Source of the DNA: Irregularibacter muris
Lineage (GTDB): Bacteria > Bacillota > Clostridia > Eubacteriales > Garciellaceae
DNA length: 64,000 bases
Assembly: GCF_024622505.1 (NCBI RefSeq)
Contig: NZ_JANKAS010000002.1
Span: forward strand, 124,001-188,000
Direction: 5' to 3'
Below, piece after piece: positions 25,370-34,165 of this stretch. The position numbers and the translations under genes are program-made. Each line of letters opens with the position of its first letter. Position 1 is the first letter of the stretch. The notes beneath the pieces are model-generated. The model did not search any database. It was not told the DNA's origin and saw only the letters and a program-made list of their open reading frames with translations.

Positions 25370-27037
25370 TTGGCTAACCAGAAAGAAAAATTAAAAGTAA
25401 TACCCCTAGGAGGACTAGGTGAGATTGGAAAAAACATTACAATCTTTGAATACAAAAATGATATTATCATCGTGGATTGTGGTTTGAGTTTTCCCGATGA
25501 AGAAATGTATGGTATTGATTTGGTCATACCGGATTTCACTTATTTAATAAAAAATAAAAATAGGGTAAAAAGTGTAGTATTGACTCATGGACATGAAGAC
25601 CATATTGGAGCATTACCCTACCTTTTAAAAGAGGTTAATGTGCCGGTTTACGGTACAAGGCTGACTTTAGGTCTTTTAGAAAATAAACTAAAAGAACATG
25701 GGTTATTAAGAAGTAGCGATTTAAGAATTGTGAAACCCAAAGATGAAGTTCAAATGGGAGGATTTAAAGTTGAATTTATTCGAACAGGACATAGTATTGC
25801 AGATAGCGTAGCTTTAGCAATAAAATGTGAAGTAGCAACAGTTGTACACACCGGTGATTTTAAAATAGATTATACACCTATAGATGAACAGGTGATTGAC
25901 CTACACCGATTTGCAGAGTTGGGTCAGGAAGGGATTACTCTTCTTATTGCAGATAGCACCAATGTGGAAAGGCCCGGCTATTCTGTATCCGAAAGCACTG
26001 TAGGAAGAACATTTTTTGACTTGTTTCAGGGAGTGGATAGTAGAATCATTGTGGCAACCTTTGCATCGAATGTCCATCGGGTACAACAGGTAATCAATGC
26101 AGCTGTACATTATGGACGTAAAGTAGCAGTTAGTGGAAGGAGTATGGTCAATGTAGTCTCAGTAGCTTCAGAATTAGGTTATTTAAACATCCCTGAGGGT
26201 ACCTTAATCGATGTAAATGACATAGGAAAATACGCAGAGAGTGAAATTGTCATTATCACAACCGGTAGTCAGGGAGAGCCAATGTCAGGGCTAAGTAGAA
26301 TGTCCATTTCGGAACACAGAAAGATAGAAATCTCCAAAGGAGATCTTGTCATCATTTCTGCAACGCCCATACCTGGTAATGAAAAAACAGTTGCCCAAGT
26401 GATTAATCAATTGTTTAAATTAGGGGCTAATGTAGTGTATGAAAAATTAGCGGAAGTTCATGTATCAGGTCATGCCTGCCAAGAAGAATTAAAGCTTATT
26501 CATACATTGGTAAAACCAAAATTCTTTTTACCAGCCCATGGTGAATTCAGAATGTTAATGCAGCATGCTATGCTAGCTCAAAATTTGGGTATGCCTAAGG
26601 AAAATACCTTTGTCTCTGAAACGGGTGCAATACTAGAAATAGATCATGAATCTGCAAAAATAACTGGACGAATTCCTGCAGGGCAAACTCTAGTAGATGG
26701 CTTAGGTGTAGGAGATGTAGGCAATATCGTTCTTAGAGATCGTAAACATTTATCCCAAGACGGCTTGATTATTGTAGTGGTTACTTTAAATAAAGATAAG
26801 GGCGGAGTCGTGGCTGGACCAGATATTATATCCAGAGGTTTTGTGTATGTAAGAGAATCTGGTGACTTAATAGAAGAGGCCAAATCCGTTGTAAAAGATG
26901 CTTTATCAAAATGCCAGGAAAAACAAATTACTGAATGGTCTACAATAAAGAGTGCCATAAGAGATTCACTTCGTCAGTTCCTATATGAGCAAACCAAGAG
27001 AAAACCAATGATATTACCTATAATTATGGAAGTATAA
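25370..27037 (+). CDS. rnjA: Ribonuclease J
   Basis: Metallo-beta-lactamase/beta-CASP ribonuclease of 555 residues with 5'-to-3' exo- and endonuclease activity in mRNA decay and rRNA maturation. LTHGHEDHIGALPYL is the HxHxDH metal motif and VHTGDFKID supplies a further Asp. The beta-CASP part includes ADSTNVERPG and TTGSQGEPMSGLSRMS, and PAHGEFRML carries the last His. The TTG start follows AAAGGAGG. RnjA and RnjB cannot be separated from one copy. Confidence 0.95.
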   Translation: MANQKEKLKVIPLGGLGEIGKNITIFEYKNDIIIVDCGLSFPDEEMYGIDLVIPDFTYLIKNKNRVKSVVLTHGHEDHIGALPYLLKEVNVPVYGTRLTLGLLENKLKEHGLLRSSDLRIVKPKDEVQMGGFKVEFIRTGHSIADSVALAIKCEVATVVHTGDFKIDYTPIDEQVIDLHRFAELGQEGITLLIADSTNVERPGYSVSESTVGRTFFDLFQGVDSRIIVATFASNVHRVQQVINAAVHYGRKVAVSGRSMVNVVSVASELGYLNIPEGTLIDVNDIGKYAESEIVIITTGSQGEPMSGLSRMSISEHRKIEISKGDLVIISATPIPGNEKTVAQVINQLFKLGANVVYEKLAEVHVSGHACQEELKLIHTLVKPKFFLPAHGEFRMLMQHAMLAQNLGMPKENTFVSETGAILEIDHESAKITGRIPAGQTLVDGLGVGDVGNIVLRDRKHLSQDGLIIVVVTLNKDKGGVVAGPDIISRGFVYVRESGDLIEEAKSVVKDALSKCQEKQITEWSTIKSAIRDSLRQFLYEQTKRKPMILPIIMEV

Positions 27038-27072
27038 AAAAATGAAAGCAGCCTGGCTGCTTTCATTTTTTA
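27036..27072 (+). terminator. Terminator after rnjA
   Basis: A-run, GAAAGCAG/CTGCTTTC stem of 15 bp including the A/T ends, a five-base loop, then T residues. Confidence 0.88.
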
Positions 27073-27258
27073 TTAAGAAAAAATCCTGCATAGACTGTAG
27101 ATTAAATCATCTTAAGGAGAAAAGAAAATTAAGTAATATAATATTAAGAACTTTAATTCACAGAATATGGTAATATTGTAGTAAGATGTAATGTCCATCA
27201 GCAGATAAATGTGGAATATTGCAAATAAACAGAAGGTTTAATATAAGGGGGAAAGCTT

Positions 27259-28038
27259 ATGAACAAAATAGAGCAATGGTATGACGAAAAATATGATGAA
27301 TGGGATAGACTAGAAAGGCATAAAGTTGAATTTGACATAACTAAAAGATATTTAGATGAATATATAACAGGTGAAAACTTAGAGATATTTGATATAGGAG
27401 GAGGTCCTGGTAGATATGCTATGTACTTAGCTGAAAAGGGACATAAGGTTTCTTTATTAGATTTATCCAAAAGAAATATTGAAGTAGCAAAAGAGAAGTC
27501 AGTAGAAAAAGGTATAATATTAGAAGATTATATCCATGGAAATGCTTTAGAACTAGATGAGTATGAGCAAAAATATGAAGTCATACTATTGATGGGTCCC
27601 TTATACCATTTAATAGATGAAAAGGATAGGAGAGCTTGTATCGAAGGAGCATTAAAACTATTAAAACCAAATGGCATTATAGTTGCTTCATTCATATCAA
27701 ATTACGCACCTATACAAAACTACTTAAAAAACTTATATCCAATTGATTCTATTGATGAACTGCTTGTGTTTTTAGATGATGGAATAAGTGATGGCTATAA
27801 GGGATTTACACAAGCTTATTTTACTAGCCCAAAGGAAGCAAAGGAATTAATGAATCGTTTTGGGTTAAAAGAAATAATATTTGCTGGTGTTGAAAATATC
27901 CTTAATTATAAAGAAAAAGAAATCAATAGGTTGGAAGAAAAAGAGTATAAAAAATGGTTAGATATTTGTTATAAATTAAGTAAAGACAACAATGTAATCG
28001 GAACTAGTGAACACCTTTTATATATTGGACGAATATAA
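27259..28038 (+). CDS. Class I SAM-dependent methyltransferase
   Basis: Methyltransferase of 259 residues. Motif I is IFDIGGGPGRYA, followed by VSLLDLSKRNIEVAK, the acidic GNALELDEY region and VILLMGPLYHLID. The C-terminal part is helical and charged. The substrate cannot be predicted; small-molecule methylation is as likely as any other. GGGGGAAAGC precedes the ATG. It is the first gene of a block that interrupts the usual rnjA-mltG neighbourhood and has no apparent functional link to rnjA. Confidence 0.85.
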   Translation: MNKIEQWYDEKYDEWDRLERHKVEFDITKRYLDEYITGENLEIFDIGGGPGRYAMYLAEKGHKVSLLDLSKRNIEVAKEKSVEKGIILEDYIHGNALELDEYEQKYEVILLMGPLYHLIDEKDRRACIEGALKLLKPNGIIVASFISNYAPIQNYLKNLYPIDSIDELLVFLDDGISDGYKGFTQAYFTSPKEAKELMNRFGLKEIIFAGVENILNYKEKEINRLEEKEYKKWLDICYKLSKDNNVIGTSEHLLYIGRI

Positions 28039-28055
28039 ACCTATTTTGGATTTCA

Positions 28056-28084
28056 TAAGTCACATATATCAAGGATTATGTGAC
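28056..28084 (+). terminator. Hairpin after the methyltransferase gene
   Basis: GTCACATA and TATGTGAC arms around a ten-base loop, 18 bases after the stop. There is no clear T-run, so termination is uncertain. Confidence 0.4.
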
Positions 28085-28239
28085 GTGATAAAATAATTAT
28101 AGGGGCAGTCTTGAAAAATTCCAACATAATAGTGGTATGAAGACGATTTTGGTGTGTTTTATAGACAACATGGGGAATTTATATAATGGTATAGTGGAAG
28201 TGTTAATAGAAAGGTTGAGATTGAAAGGAGTAAAAGTAA

Positions 28240-28944
28240 ATGAAGGAAATAGTAATGTTAGATATTAAGTTTGAATATAAAAATGAAATACAAACCATTC
28301 ATCCTGTTTTATTAATAGATAATAATGACATTATTTTAGTTGATTGTGGATATCCTAATTTTTTATCTTTACTAGAAGTTGAAATGAAGGCAAAGGGTAT
28401 AAATCCTAGTTCATTGACGAAAGTATTGATTACCCATCATGATGATGATCACATGGGAGCATTATATGAAATTAAAGAAAAGTATCCACATATAAAGATA
28501 GTTTCAAGTGAAATAGAGAGTGAGTATATCTCGGGTAAAAGAAAATCACTTAGACTGTTACAAGCAGAGGAAATGTTAAAGTTTATGCCAGAAGCACAGA
28601 AACCATTTGGAATTGAATTCTGTGAAACTTTAAAAAAAGTTAAACCTGTCAATGTAGATATTACAGTTAAAGATGGAGATTATTTTGATTGGGCAGGAGG
28701 GTGTCAGGTAATATCTACTCCTGGGCATATGCCAGGCCATATTTCTCTATTTTTAACAGAGACTAATTCTATTGTAACAGGTGATGCAGCAGTTATAGAA
28801 GATGGTGAATTAGTAATTGCAAATCCACAATTTACACTTGACTTAAGTAGAGCCGAAAATTCATTAGAAAAGATTAAATCTATGAATGCAGATAATTATT
28901 ATTGCTATCATGGAGGGAAATTAGTCAGAACCATAACTAAGTAA
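28240..28944 (+). CDS. MBL-fold metallo-hydrolase
   Basis: Metallo-beta-lactamase-fold hydrolase of 234 residues. ITHHDDDHMGAL is the HxHxDH metal motif; TPGHMPGHISLFL, VTGDAA and YCYHGGK complete the ligand set. It resembles small clostridial MBL hydrolases of glyoxalase II or lactonase type; the substrate is unknown. AAAGGAG precedes the ATG. A helix-rich insert around residues 75-125 is larger than in minimal members. Confidence 0.87.
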   Translation: MKEIVMLDIKFEYKNEIQTIHPVLLIDNNDIILVDCGYPNFLSLLEVEMKAKGINPSSLTKVLITHHDDDHMGALYEIKEKYPHIKIVSSEIESEYISGKRKSLRLLQAEEMLKFMPEAQKPFGIEFCETLKKVKPVNVDITVKDGDYFDWAGGCQVISTPGHMPGHISLFLTETNSIVTGDAAVIEDGELVIANPQFTLDLSRAENSLEKIKSMNADNYYCYHGGKLVRTITK

Positions 28945-29003
28945 TCTAATTCTAATCTACCTTAGAGCATAGTGGCAGATATTTTATTAAGGGAGAAAAA
29001 TGT

Positions 29004-29513
29004 ATGAGAAAGAATATTAAAACTAAAAAACAGGAGATTGTTGATTATTGGTTTTCTAGAGTTGATGAATGTGGTTTAAGTGTTGATGCTGCAGAAGCCC
29101 ATGAGAGATGTTGGAGATGCGGATATAAAGTAGCACTTGAAAGATGTCACATCATACCAGATTCTTTAGGTGGAGAAGATACTCCTTCGAATTTAGTGTT
29201 GCTGTGCCATAGATGCCACATAGAGAATCCTAATGTTACTGACCCAGAAATAATGTGGGACTGGATTCGTGCATATGGAACACCTTTATATGATACATTT
29301 TGGATGTTACAGGGAATTAAAGAATATAAGACAATATATGGTATATCTTTTGAGGAAGATTTGAGAAAACAAAAAATAGGCAATATGGAAAGATTTAAAA
29401 GGTCATTTCAAGAAGAGATAGAAAAAACAACTTTTCATTATGGTCATCCTTACCTAAATGCCGCAACTATAGCAGGCGTTTTGAGAATAGTACTGAAAAA
29501 GCATATCAAATAG
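29004..29513 (+). CDS. HNH endonuclease domain protein
   Basis: Protein of 169 residues with an HNH nuclease core: CWRCG and CHRCH zinc pairs around LERCHIIPDSLGGEDTPSNLVLLCH, with the catalytic His and Asn in place. The C-terminal half (about 95-169) is unrecognised, with a helical segment rich in charge. GGGAG precedes the ATG. Free-standing HNH proteins occur in phage, homing and defence settings; nothing here shows a phage structural gene, so a defence or cargo role is possible. Confidence 0.8.
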   Translation: MRKNIKTKKQEIVDYWFSRVDECGLSVDAAEAHERCWRCGYKVALERCHIIPDSLGGEDTPSNLVLLCHRCHIENPNVTDPEIMWDWIRAYGTPLYDTFWMLQGIKEYKTIYGISFEEDLRKQKIGNMERFKRSFQEEIEKTTFHYGHPYLNAATIAGVLRIVLKKHIK

Positions 29514-29655
29514 TATTGTGAAAATGATTATATTATCAATTTAGAAAAGAATAAATAACACATATTTTACGTATGTGCGTAGAAACGGGATGTCTACTTT
29601 AGAAAAGATGAAAATCATAATACTGAAAGCCGAACTATTTTAATGAGGTGATATC

Positions 29656-30636
29656 ATGAGCAAATGGAAATTATATTGGGTGGCCTCGGACGGATTAGAA
29701 GATTGTTTTGTAGTTGCAAAAAATTCTAGAAGTGCTGGAAGAATTGAAAAAGATACGAATGGCTTTATTGATGAAGATATAGAAGTTACTAGAATCATGG
29801 ATGTTCCCGATGAATATGAAGAAATTGCTAATAAAAAGTTTCGTAAGTGGTCAAAAGAGCAAAAATATAATGAACACTTGGATATTGATACTTTAATTGC
29901 ATGGCCTTATTATGGAGAAGAATGGTTATTAGAAAAATTAGGTGTAGAGTACAGAACAATTGAAGAAGAACAAATCCTCATTAATGATTTTGTTATAACG
30001 TCTAGTCATATTTACTCAGTTGGACTTAAAGCGATGAAAGAAGTATATGAATTAACTGGTGAAAAATCTATTGATATATCAAATGTTAATTATGAAGAAA
30101 TGAGAGAATCAATTGAACATATGCTTGGAGTTTGTATGACTACAATTCACAGAATAGAAAATTATATAACAAGTTCTTTTATTTTTGCTGTAGGTAATAA
30201 AAAGTATGGCAATTATACAATTAATGAGGCAACTCAGTTGTGGAGAGACAAACTTACTTTTGGGAAATTAATACAATTGATTGAAGAAAGATATGAAATT
30301 AATGAAGATGTTCGTAAATCATTGATTTTATTTTTAACACAAAGAAATAAGATTGCTCATGGTTTAACTAAAGATGAAAGATACGATATAGATACTATTT
30401 GGGGGCAAAAAGAAACGGCTGGATATTTAGCATTGTTTTTAAAAAATGCATGGATTTTAGAAGATATTTTTGAATCTGCATATATTACTACAATGTGTAT
30501 TGGATTTCATCTTATGAAAGATGCAACAGAGAATCCAGAATTATTGAAGACTATTAGAAATTTTAAAAATGATCCTATTATAGCCGAAAGAATAAGTATT
30601 TTTGCTGAAGTATTTAAAATAAAAGATGACTCCTAA
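29656..30636 (+). CDS. Protein with HEPN-like C-terminal domain
   Basis: Unrecognised protein of 326 residues. The N-terminal 60 residues (YWVASDGLEDCFVVAKNSRSA) resemble a small alpha/beta module seen in phage and plasmid hypotheticals. The middle and C-terminal parts (about 145-300) are all-helical and contain TQRNKIAHG, where Arg230 and His235 give the R-x4-H signature of HEPN ribonucleases. GAGGTG precedes the ATG. The neighbours are an HNH nuclease and an MBL hydrolase. A toxin or defence RNase is inferred; non-catalytic HEPN proteins also carry RN-x-x-AH. Confidence 0.55.
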   Translation: MSKWKLYWVASDGLEDCFVVAKNSRSAGRIEKDTNGFIDEDIEVTRIMDVPDEYEEIANKKFRKWSKEQKYNEHLDIDTLIAWPYYGEEWLLEKLGVEYRTIEEEQILINDFVITSSHIYSVGLKAMKEVYELTGEKSIDISNVNYEEMRESIEHMLGVCMTTIHRIENYITSSFIFAVGNKKYGNYTINEATQLWRDKLTFGKLIQLIEERYEINEDVRKSLILFLTQRNKIAHGLTKDERYDIDTIWGQKETAGYLALFLKNAWILEDIFESAYITTMCIGFHLMKDATENPELLKTIRNFKNDPIIAERISIFAEVFKIKDDS

Positions 30637-30691
30637 TAGCCTATAGCTAGTATAGTATTTTTAAGATTACAATTTATTATAGTGATTAAAG

Positions 30692-30721
30692 TTGAAGTCT
30701 CACTTAGATTTGGGGTATATA
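30692..30721 (+). promoter_or_regulatory. Promoter of the 6S-like RNA
   Basis: TTGAAG (30692-30697), 18 bases, TATATA (30716-30721). The start would be close to 30728, at the base of the long RNA stem. Confidence 0.5.
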
Positions 30722-30727
30722 TACCTT

Positions 30728-30935
30728 GTGATTAAGATATGATTACCTTGCCACCAAGGGGATAATATCTACTTACGACATCATTATTGTCATCTCAAGG
30801 CACGTTGAGAGTATAATAAAGATGTTGTCCAGCAAACGTTGTTTTGGTGGCAGAATGATTATGCCTTAAACAAAATACAGTAACCAAGCGACGGTTTTGA
30901 AATCTAACAATCAAAGTCGTCGCTTCTCTTTGTTG
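30728..30935 (+). ncRNA. 6S-like regulatory RNA
   Basis: The sequence folds by eye into one long interrupted hairpin. A closing stem of about 26 pairs joins 30733-30758 (ending GCCACCAA) to 30844-30870 (starting TTGGTGGC). It opens into a central bubble of about 17 and 14 bases, then an apical stem (GACATC region with GATGTTGTC) ends in a TCTCAA/TTGAGA hairpin near 30792-30812. This rod with a central bubble is the hallmark of 6S RNA, which binds sigma-70-type RNA polymerase. A terminator with AAGCGACG and CGTCGCTT arms (30887-30924) follows. The region lacks a gene. Confidence 0.6.
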
Positions 30936-30939
30936 AAAA

Positions 30940-30988
30940 AGGAGGTTGTGGTAGGCGTGATAAATGCGCCCTCTTCTTATTTTTTTGA
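30940..30988 (+). terminator. Second terminator-like hairpin before mltG
   Basis: GGCG-N9-CGCC core with GGAGG/CTCTTC flanking pairs and a run of seven T residues. It would back up the terminator of the 6S-like RNA and isolate mltG. Confidence 0.55.
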
Positions 30989-31055
30989 TTTGCATAAAGG
31001 CCTATATGAGTATATAATTAGTTCAGAACATAGGAAAATATAGGGGTGTGATAGA

Positions 31056-32126
31056 TTGAACCAAATATATACGAAAAAAAAGAACAAAAAAACGCCTATC
31101 TTTGGCTCATGGATTACATTACTCATTTTAGTTGTAGTTATTATAGGAGGGGCAATCCTTTATTATCATAGCTTGATAGGCCCCGTAACCACCAACGGCG
31201 AGGAAAAAATAATAGAGATACCCCAAGGCTATTCTATGGAAAAAATTGCTACCCTATTGGAAAAGGAAGGTATAATAAAAAATAAATTTGCCTTTCAAGC
31301 AGCAGTATTTCTTGAGAACAAACGGGGTAAATTACAATCAGGAACTTATGCATTAAATAGTTCTGCCTCCACTAAGGAAATTATTCATAGGATTTCTAAT
31401 GGAGAGGTGATTAGCCACTCAGTAAAAGTTACTATTCCCGAAGGCTATGAGTTATCAATGATTGCTGAGAGATTAGAAGAAAAAGGTCTTACAACAAAGG
31501 AAAAATTCTTGGAGGCCGCTCAGCAAATAGATCAATACAACTATTCTTTTTTGAAGGAAATTCCTAAGGATAGAAAACAACCTCTAGAGGGCTATCTATT
31601 TCCTGATACCTATGAATTTTCAAAAGATATCTCTGAGGAAAAGATTATTGAGACCATGTTAAATAGATTCAATAGAGCATTTAAGGATGAATATTATGAG
31701 CGAGCCCAAGAATTGGACATGTCTACAGACGATATTATTATCATGGCCTCTTTGGTAGAGAGAGAGGCACGGCAGGAGGAAGAAAGAGCTCTGATTGCAG
31801 GGGTGTATTATAATCGTCTAGAGATAAACATGTTGCTCCAATGTGATGCCACGGTACAATATGCTCTAGAAGATAGAAAGTCTAGATTACTCTATTCAGA
31901 TTTAAAAATAGATTCTCCTTATAATACTTATAAGTATCCGGGTTTACCCATAGGCCCTATATCTTCTGTAGGAGAAGCTTCCCTAAAAGCCGCATTGTAT
32001 CCAGAAAACAGTCCATATCTATATTATGTGGCTCAAAGTAATGGTAGTCATATTTTTAGTAAAACTTTGGATGAGCATAACCGTGCTAAACAGCAAGTTG
32101 CAAATTCTAAAAAATCTAATGAATAA
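31056..32126 (+). CDS. mltG: Endolytic murein transglycosylase MltG
   Basis: Membrane-bound lytic transglycosylase of 356 residues that cuts nascent glycan strands and sets their length. A single membrane helix lies at residues about 18-40, followed by a LysM-like region and the YceG catalytic domain. The catalytic Glu is in ASLVEREARQEEE near residue 236; AGVYYNRLEINMLLQCDATVQYA and GLPIGPISSVGEASLKAAL are family blocks. TTG start after GGGGTG. It heads a group continuing with trmR and the U32 gene, with a terminator in between. Confidence 0.94.
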   Translation: MNQIYTKKKNKKTPIFGSWITLLILVVVIIGGAILYYHSLIGPVTTNGEEKIIEIPQGYSMEKIATLLEKEGIIKNKFAFQAAVFLENKRGKLQSGTYALNSSASTKEIIHRISNGEVISHSVKVTIPEGYELSMIAERLEEKGLTTKEKFLEAAQQIDQYNYSFLKEIPKDRKQPLEGYLFPDTYEFSKDISEEKIIETMLNRFNRAFKDEYYERAQELDMSTDDIIIMASLVEREARQEEERALIAGVYYNRLEINMLLQCDATVQYALEDRKSRLLYSDLKIDSPYNTYKYPGLPIGPISSVGEASLKAALYPENSPYLYYVAQSNGSHIFSKTLDEHNRAKQQVANSKKSNE

Positions 32127-32163
32127 AAGGAATACGTGGGGGAAATTACCACGTATTCCTTTT
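32125..32163 (+). terminator. Terminator after mltG
   Basis: AAAAGGAATACGTGG and its exact complement form a 15-bp stem with a nine-base loop, ending in four T residues. Confidence 0.8.
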
Positions 32164-32212
32164 GTCCAAGATTAGAGGATATAATTACCGTAAGATTTAA
32201 AGGAGTGATTAA

Positions 32213-32860
32213 GTGAACAATATTAATCAAGATTATATAGAAAAATATATTGGTGAACTTCTGCCAAGGCCTATTCCTTTTATTCAGGAATTAGAAGAAT
32301 ATGCTCAGAAACATAATGTTCCCATTGTCCAGCCCGAAGTAGCTCAACTCTTAACGCTTATACTAAAGATTCAAAAATCTAAAAATATACTAGAGGTGGG
32401 GACAGCTATTGGATACTCAGCCATAGTCTTTTCAAAGGCCATGGGGGAGGATAGCCATATCCTTACTATTGAAAGAGATCCAGAAATGGTTTCTTTGGCA
32501 AAGGAGAATATAAAAAAATCTGGCTTAGAAGATAAGATAGAAGTTTTAGAAGGACAGGCAGAGGATATTTTCCCTAAAATAGATGGAGCCTTTGATTGTA
32601 TTTTTTTGGATGCTGCTAAAGGGCACTATATGGATTTCATATCTAAAAGTCTAAAATTATTAAAAAAAGATGGACTATTAATTTCTGATAATGTACTATT
32701 TAGAGGTATGGTGGCAACAGATGCTTTGGTTAAACGTAGAAAGATTACTATCGTAAAGCGCATGAGAAAATATTTAGAATATATTTCTAATCATCCCCAG
32801 CTTCATACCAGTATTATTCCTATTGGAGATGGGGTAGCATTGAGTATAAAAAAGGAGTGA
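32213..32860 (+). CDS. trmR: tRNA 5-hydroxyuridine methyltransferase (YrrM family)
   Basis: O-methyltransferase of 215 residues. In Bacillus, TrmR/YrrM methylates 5-hydroxyuridine-34 of tRNA to 5-methoxyuridine. Motif I is ILEVGTAIGYSAIVF; IFLDAAKGHYMDF and LISDNVLFRGMV are the catechol-OMT-like metal and substrate blocks. The following gene is the U32 peptidase-like partner that makes the hydroxyl group, which supports the tRNA assignment over a generic O-methyltransferase. GTG start after AAAGGAG. Confidence 0.86.
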   Translation: MNNINQDYIEKYIGELLPRPIPFIQELEEYAQKHNVPIVQPEVAQLLTLILKIQKSKNILEVGTAIGYSAIVFSKAMGEDSHILTIERDPEMVSLAKENIKKSGLEDKIEVLEGQAEDIFPKIDGAFDCIFLDAAKGHYMDFISKSLKLLKKDGLLISDNVLFRGMVATDALVKRRKITIVKRMRKYLEYISNHPQLHTSIIPIGDGVALSIKKE

Positions 32861-32865
32861 GATAA

Positions 32866-34098
32866 ATGAAGGTGCCAGAATTATTAGCCCCAGCGGGCAA
32901 TCTAGAAAAACTAAAAATAGCTCTGACCTATGGTGCTGATGCAGTATACTTAGCAGGCAAGGCTTATGGTTTAAGAGCAGCAGCAGGTAATTTTTCCTTA
33001 GAAGAAATGGAAGAAGGAGTACGCTTTGCTCATGAAAGAGGAAAAAAAGTATATGTCACATTAAACATTATTCCCCATAATGGAGATTTAAAGGGCTTAG
33101 ACCAATATATTCAAAATATTGATAGAATAGGTGTGGATGCTGTAATTGTTGCAGATCCTGGTATTTTGACGATTGTAAAGGAGAATGCTCCAGGCTTATC
33201 AGTAGCCCTTAGCACCCAAGCCAATAACACCAATTGGAAAAGTGCCATCTTTTGGCATAATGCTGGAGTAAATAGAATTGTCCTAGCTCGAGAATTGTCA
33301 TTAAAAGAAATTAAAACCATAGTAGAAAATACTCCAGATACCCTGGAAATTGAGGGCTTTATTCATGGAGCTATGTGCATCTCTTATTCAGGAAGGTGTT
33401 TATTAAGTAACTATATGGCTAACAGGGATTCAAACAGGGGAGCATGTGCACACCCTTGCCGCTGGCAATATCATTTGGTGGAAGAAAAAAGACCAGGTGA
33501 ATACTACCCAGTATATGAAGATGAAAGAGGAACTTATATCTTTAATTCCAAAGATCTATGTATGATTGAACATATTCCCGACCTTATTAATGCTGGAATA
33601 ACCAGCTTTAAAATTGAAGGTAGAATGAAAAGTTTATACTACGTTGCTACAGTAGTGTCTATTTATAGAAAAGCTATTGATGCTTATATCAAAGATCCAG
33701 AGACCTTTGAATTTGATCCTACATGGTTAGAAGAATTAGCTAAGGCAAGTCATAGGGAATATACTACGGGTTTTTACTTTACTAGACCTGGTGATAAAGA
33801 GCAACTGTATGAAACCAGCACCTATATTCGAAACTATGATTTTGCTGGTTTGGTAATAGATTATAATGAGGATACTGGTGTTGCTACTATCGAGCAAAGA
33901 AATAGAATGGAAATTGGAGATCAGATTGAGGTAATGGGGCCCTATAGAGACTTTTTCTCTCAAGAAATTACAGAAATGACGGATGAAGAAAATAATCCCA
34001 TTGACTCCGCTCCTCATGCTCAACAGATCATAAAAATCAAAATGGACCATCCGGTAAAACCATTGGATATCCTTAGAAAACAAAAAGAGAAAATCTAA
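32866..34098 (+). CDS. trhP: U32 family tRNA hydroxylation protein (YrrO/TrhP type)
   Basis: Protein of 410 residues of peptidase family U32. Members YrrN/YrrO and E. coli TrhP take part in prephenate-dependent 5-hydroxyuridine formation in tRNA. The signature EGFIHGAMCISYSGRCLLSNY is split only by normal spacing, and the cysteines of GACAHPCRW and CISYSGRC are present. FKIEGRMKSLYYVATVV is another family block. GGAGTG precedes the ATG, 5 bases after trmR. In Bacillus the function needs two U32 proteins; only one is visible here. Confidence 0.86.
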   Translation: MKVPELLAPAGNLEKLKIALTYGADAVYLAGKAYGLRAAAGNFSLEEMEEGVRFAHERGKKVYVTLNIIPHNGDLKGLDQYIQNIDRIGVDAVIVADPGILTIVKENAPGLSVALSTQANNTNWKSAIFWHNAGVNRIVLARELSLKEIKTIVENTPDTLEIEGFIHGAMCISYSGRCLLSNYMANRDSNRGACAHPCRWQYHLVEEKRPGEYYPVYEDERGTYIFNSKDLCMIEHIPDLINAGITSFKIEGRMKSLYYVATVVSIYRKAIDAYIKDPETFEFDPTWLEELAKASHREYTTGFYFTRPGDKEQLYETSTYIRNYDFAGLVIDYNEDTGVATIEQRNRMEIGDQIEVMGPYRDFFSQEITEMTDEENNPIDSAPHAQQIIKIKMDHPVKPLDILRKQKEKI

Positions 34099-34110
34099 TT
34101 TTAATGGAGC

Positions 34111-34165
34111 ATAACCTCTCTGTATGTGGTAAATAATATACCTATACCATACAGGGGGGGTTTTT
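34111..34165 (+). promoter_or_regulatory. Hairpin covering the ribosome binding site of the PBP gene
   Basis: CCTCTCTGTATG-TG-GTA pairs with TACCATACAGGGGGGG. The 3' arm is the purine-rich ribosome binding site and is followed by TTTTT-ATG. It can be read as a terminator whose tail is the start region, or as a hairpin limiting translation. Confidence 0.5.

Noticed and set aside
28137-28268. A 42-codon frame ahead of the MBL hydrolase gene
   Set aside because: It overlaps the hydrolase start, has no ribosome binding site and no recognisable features.
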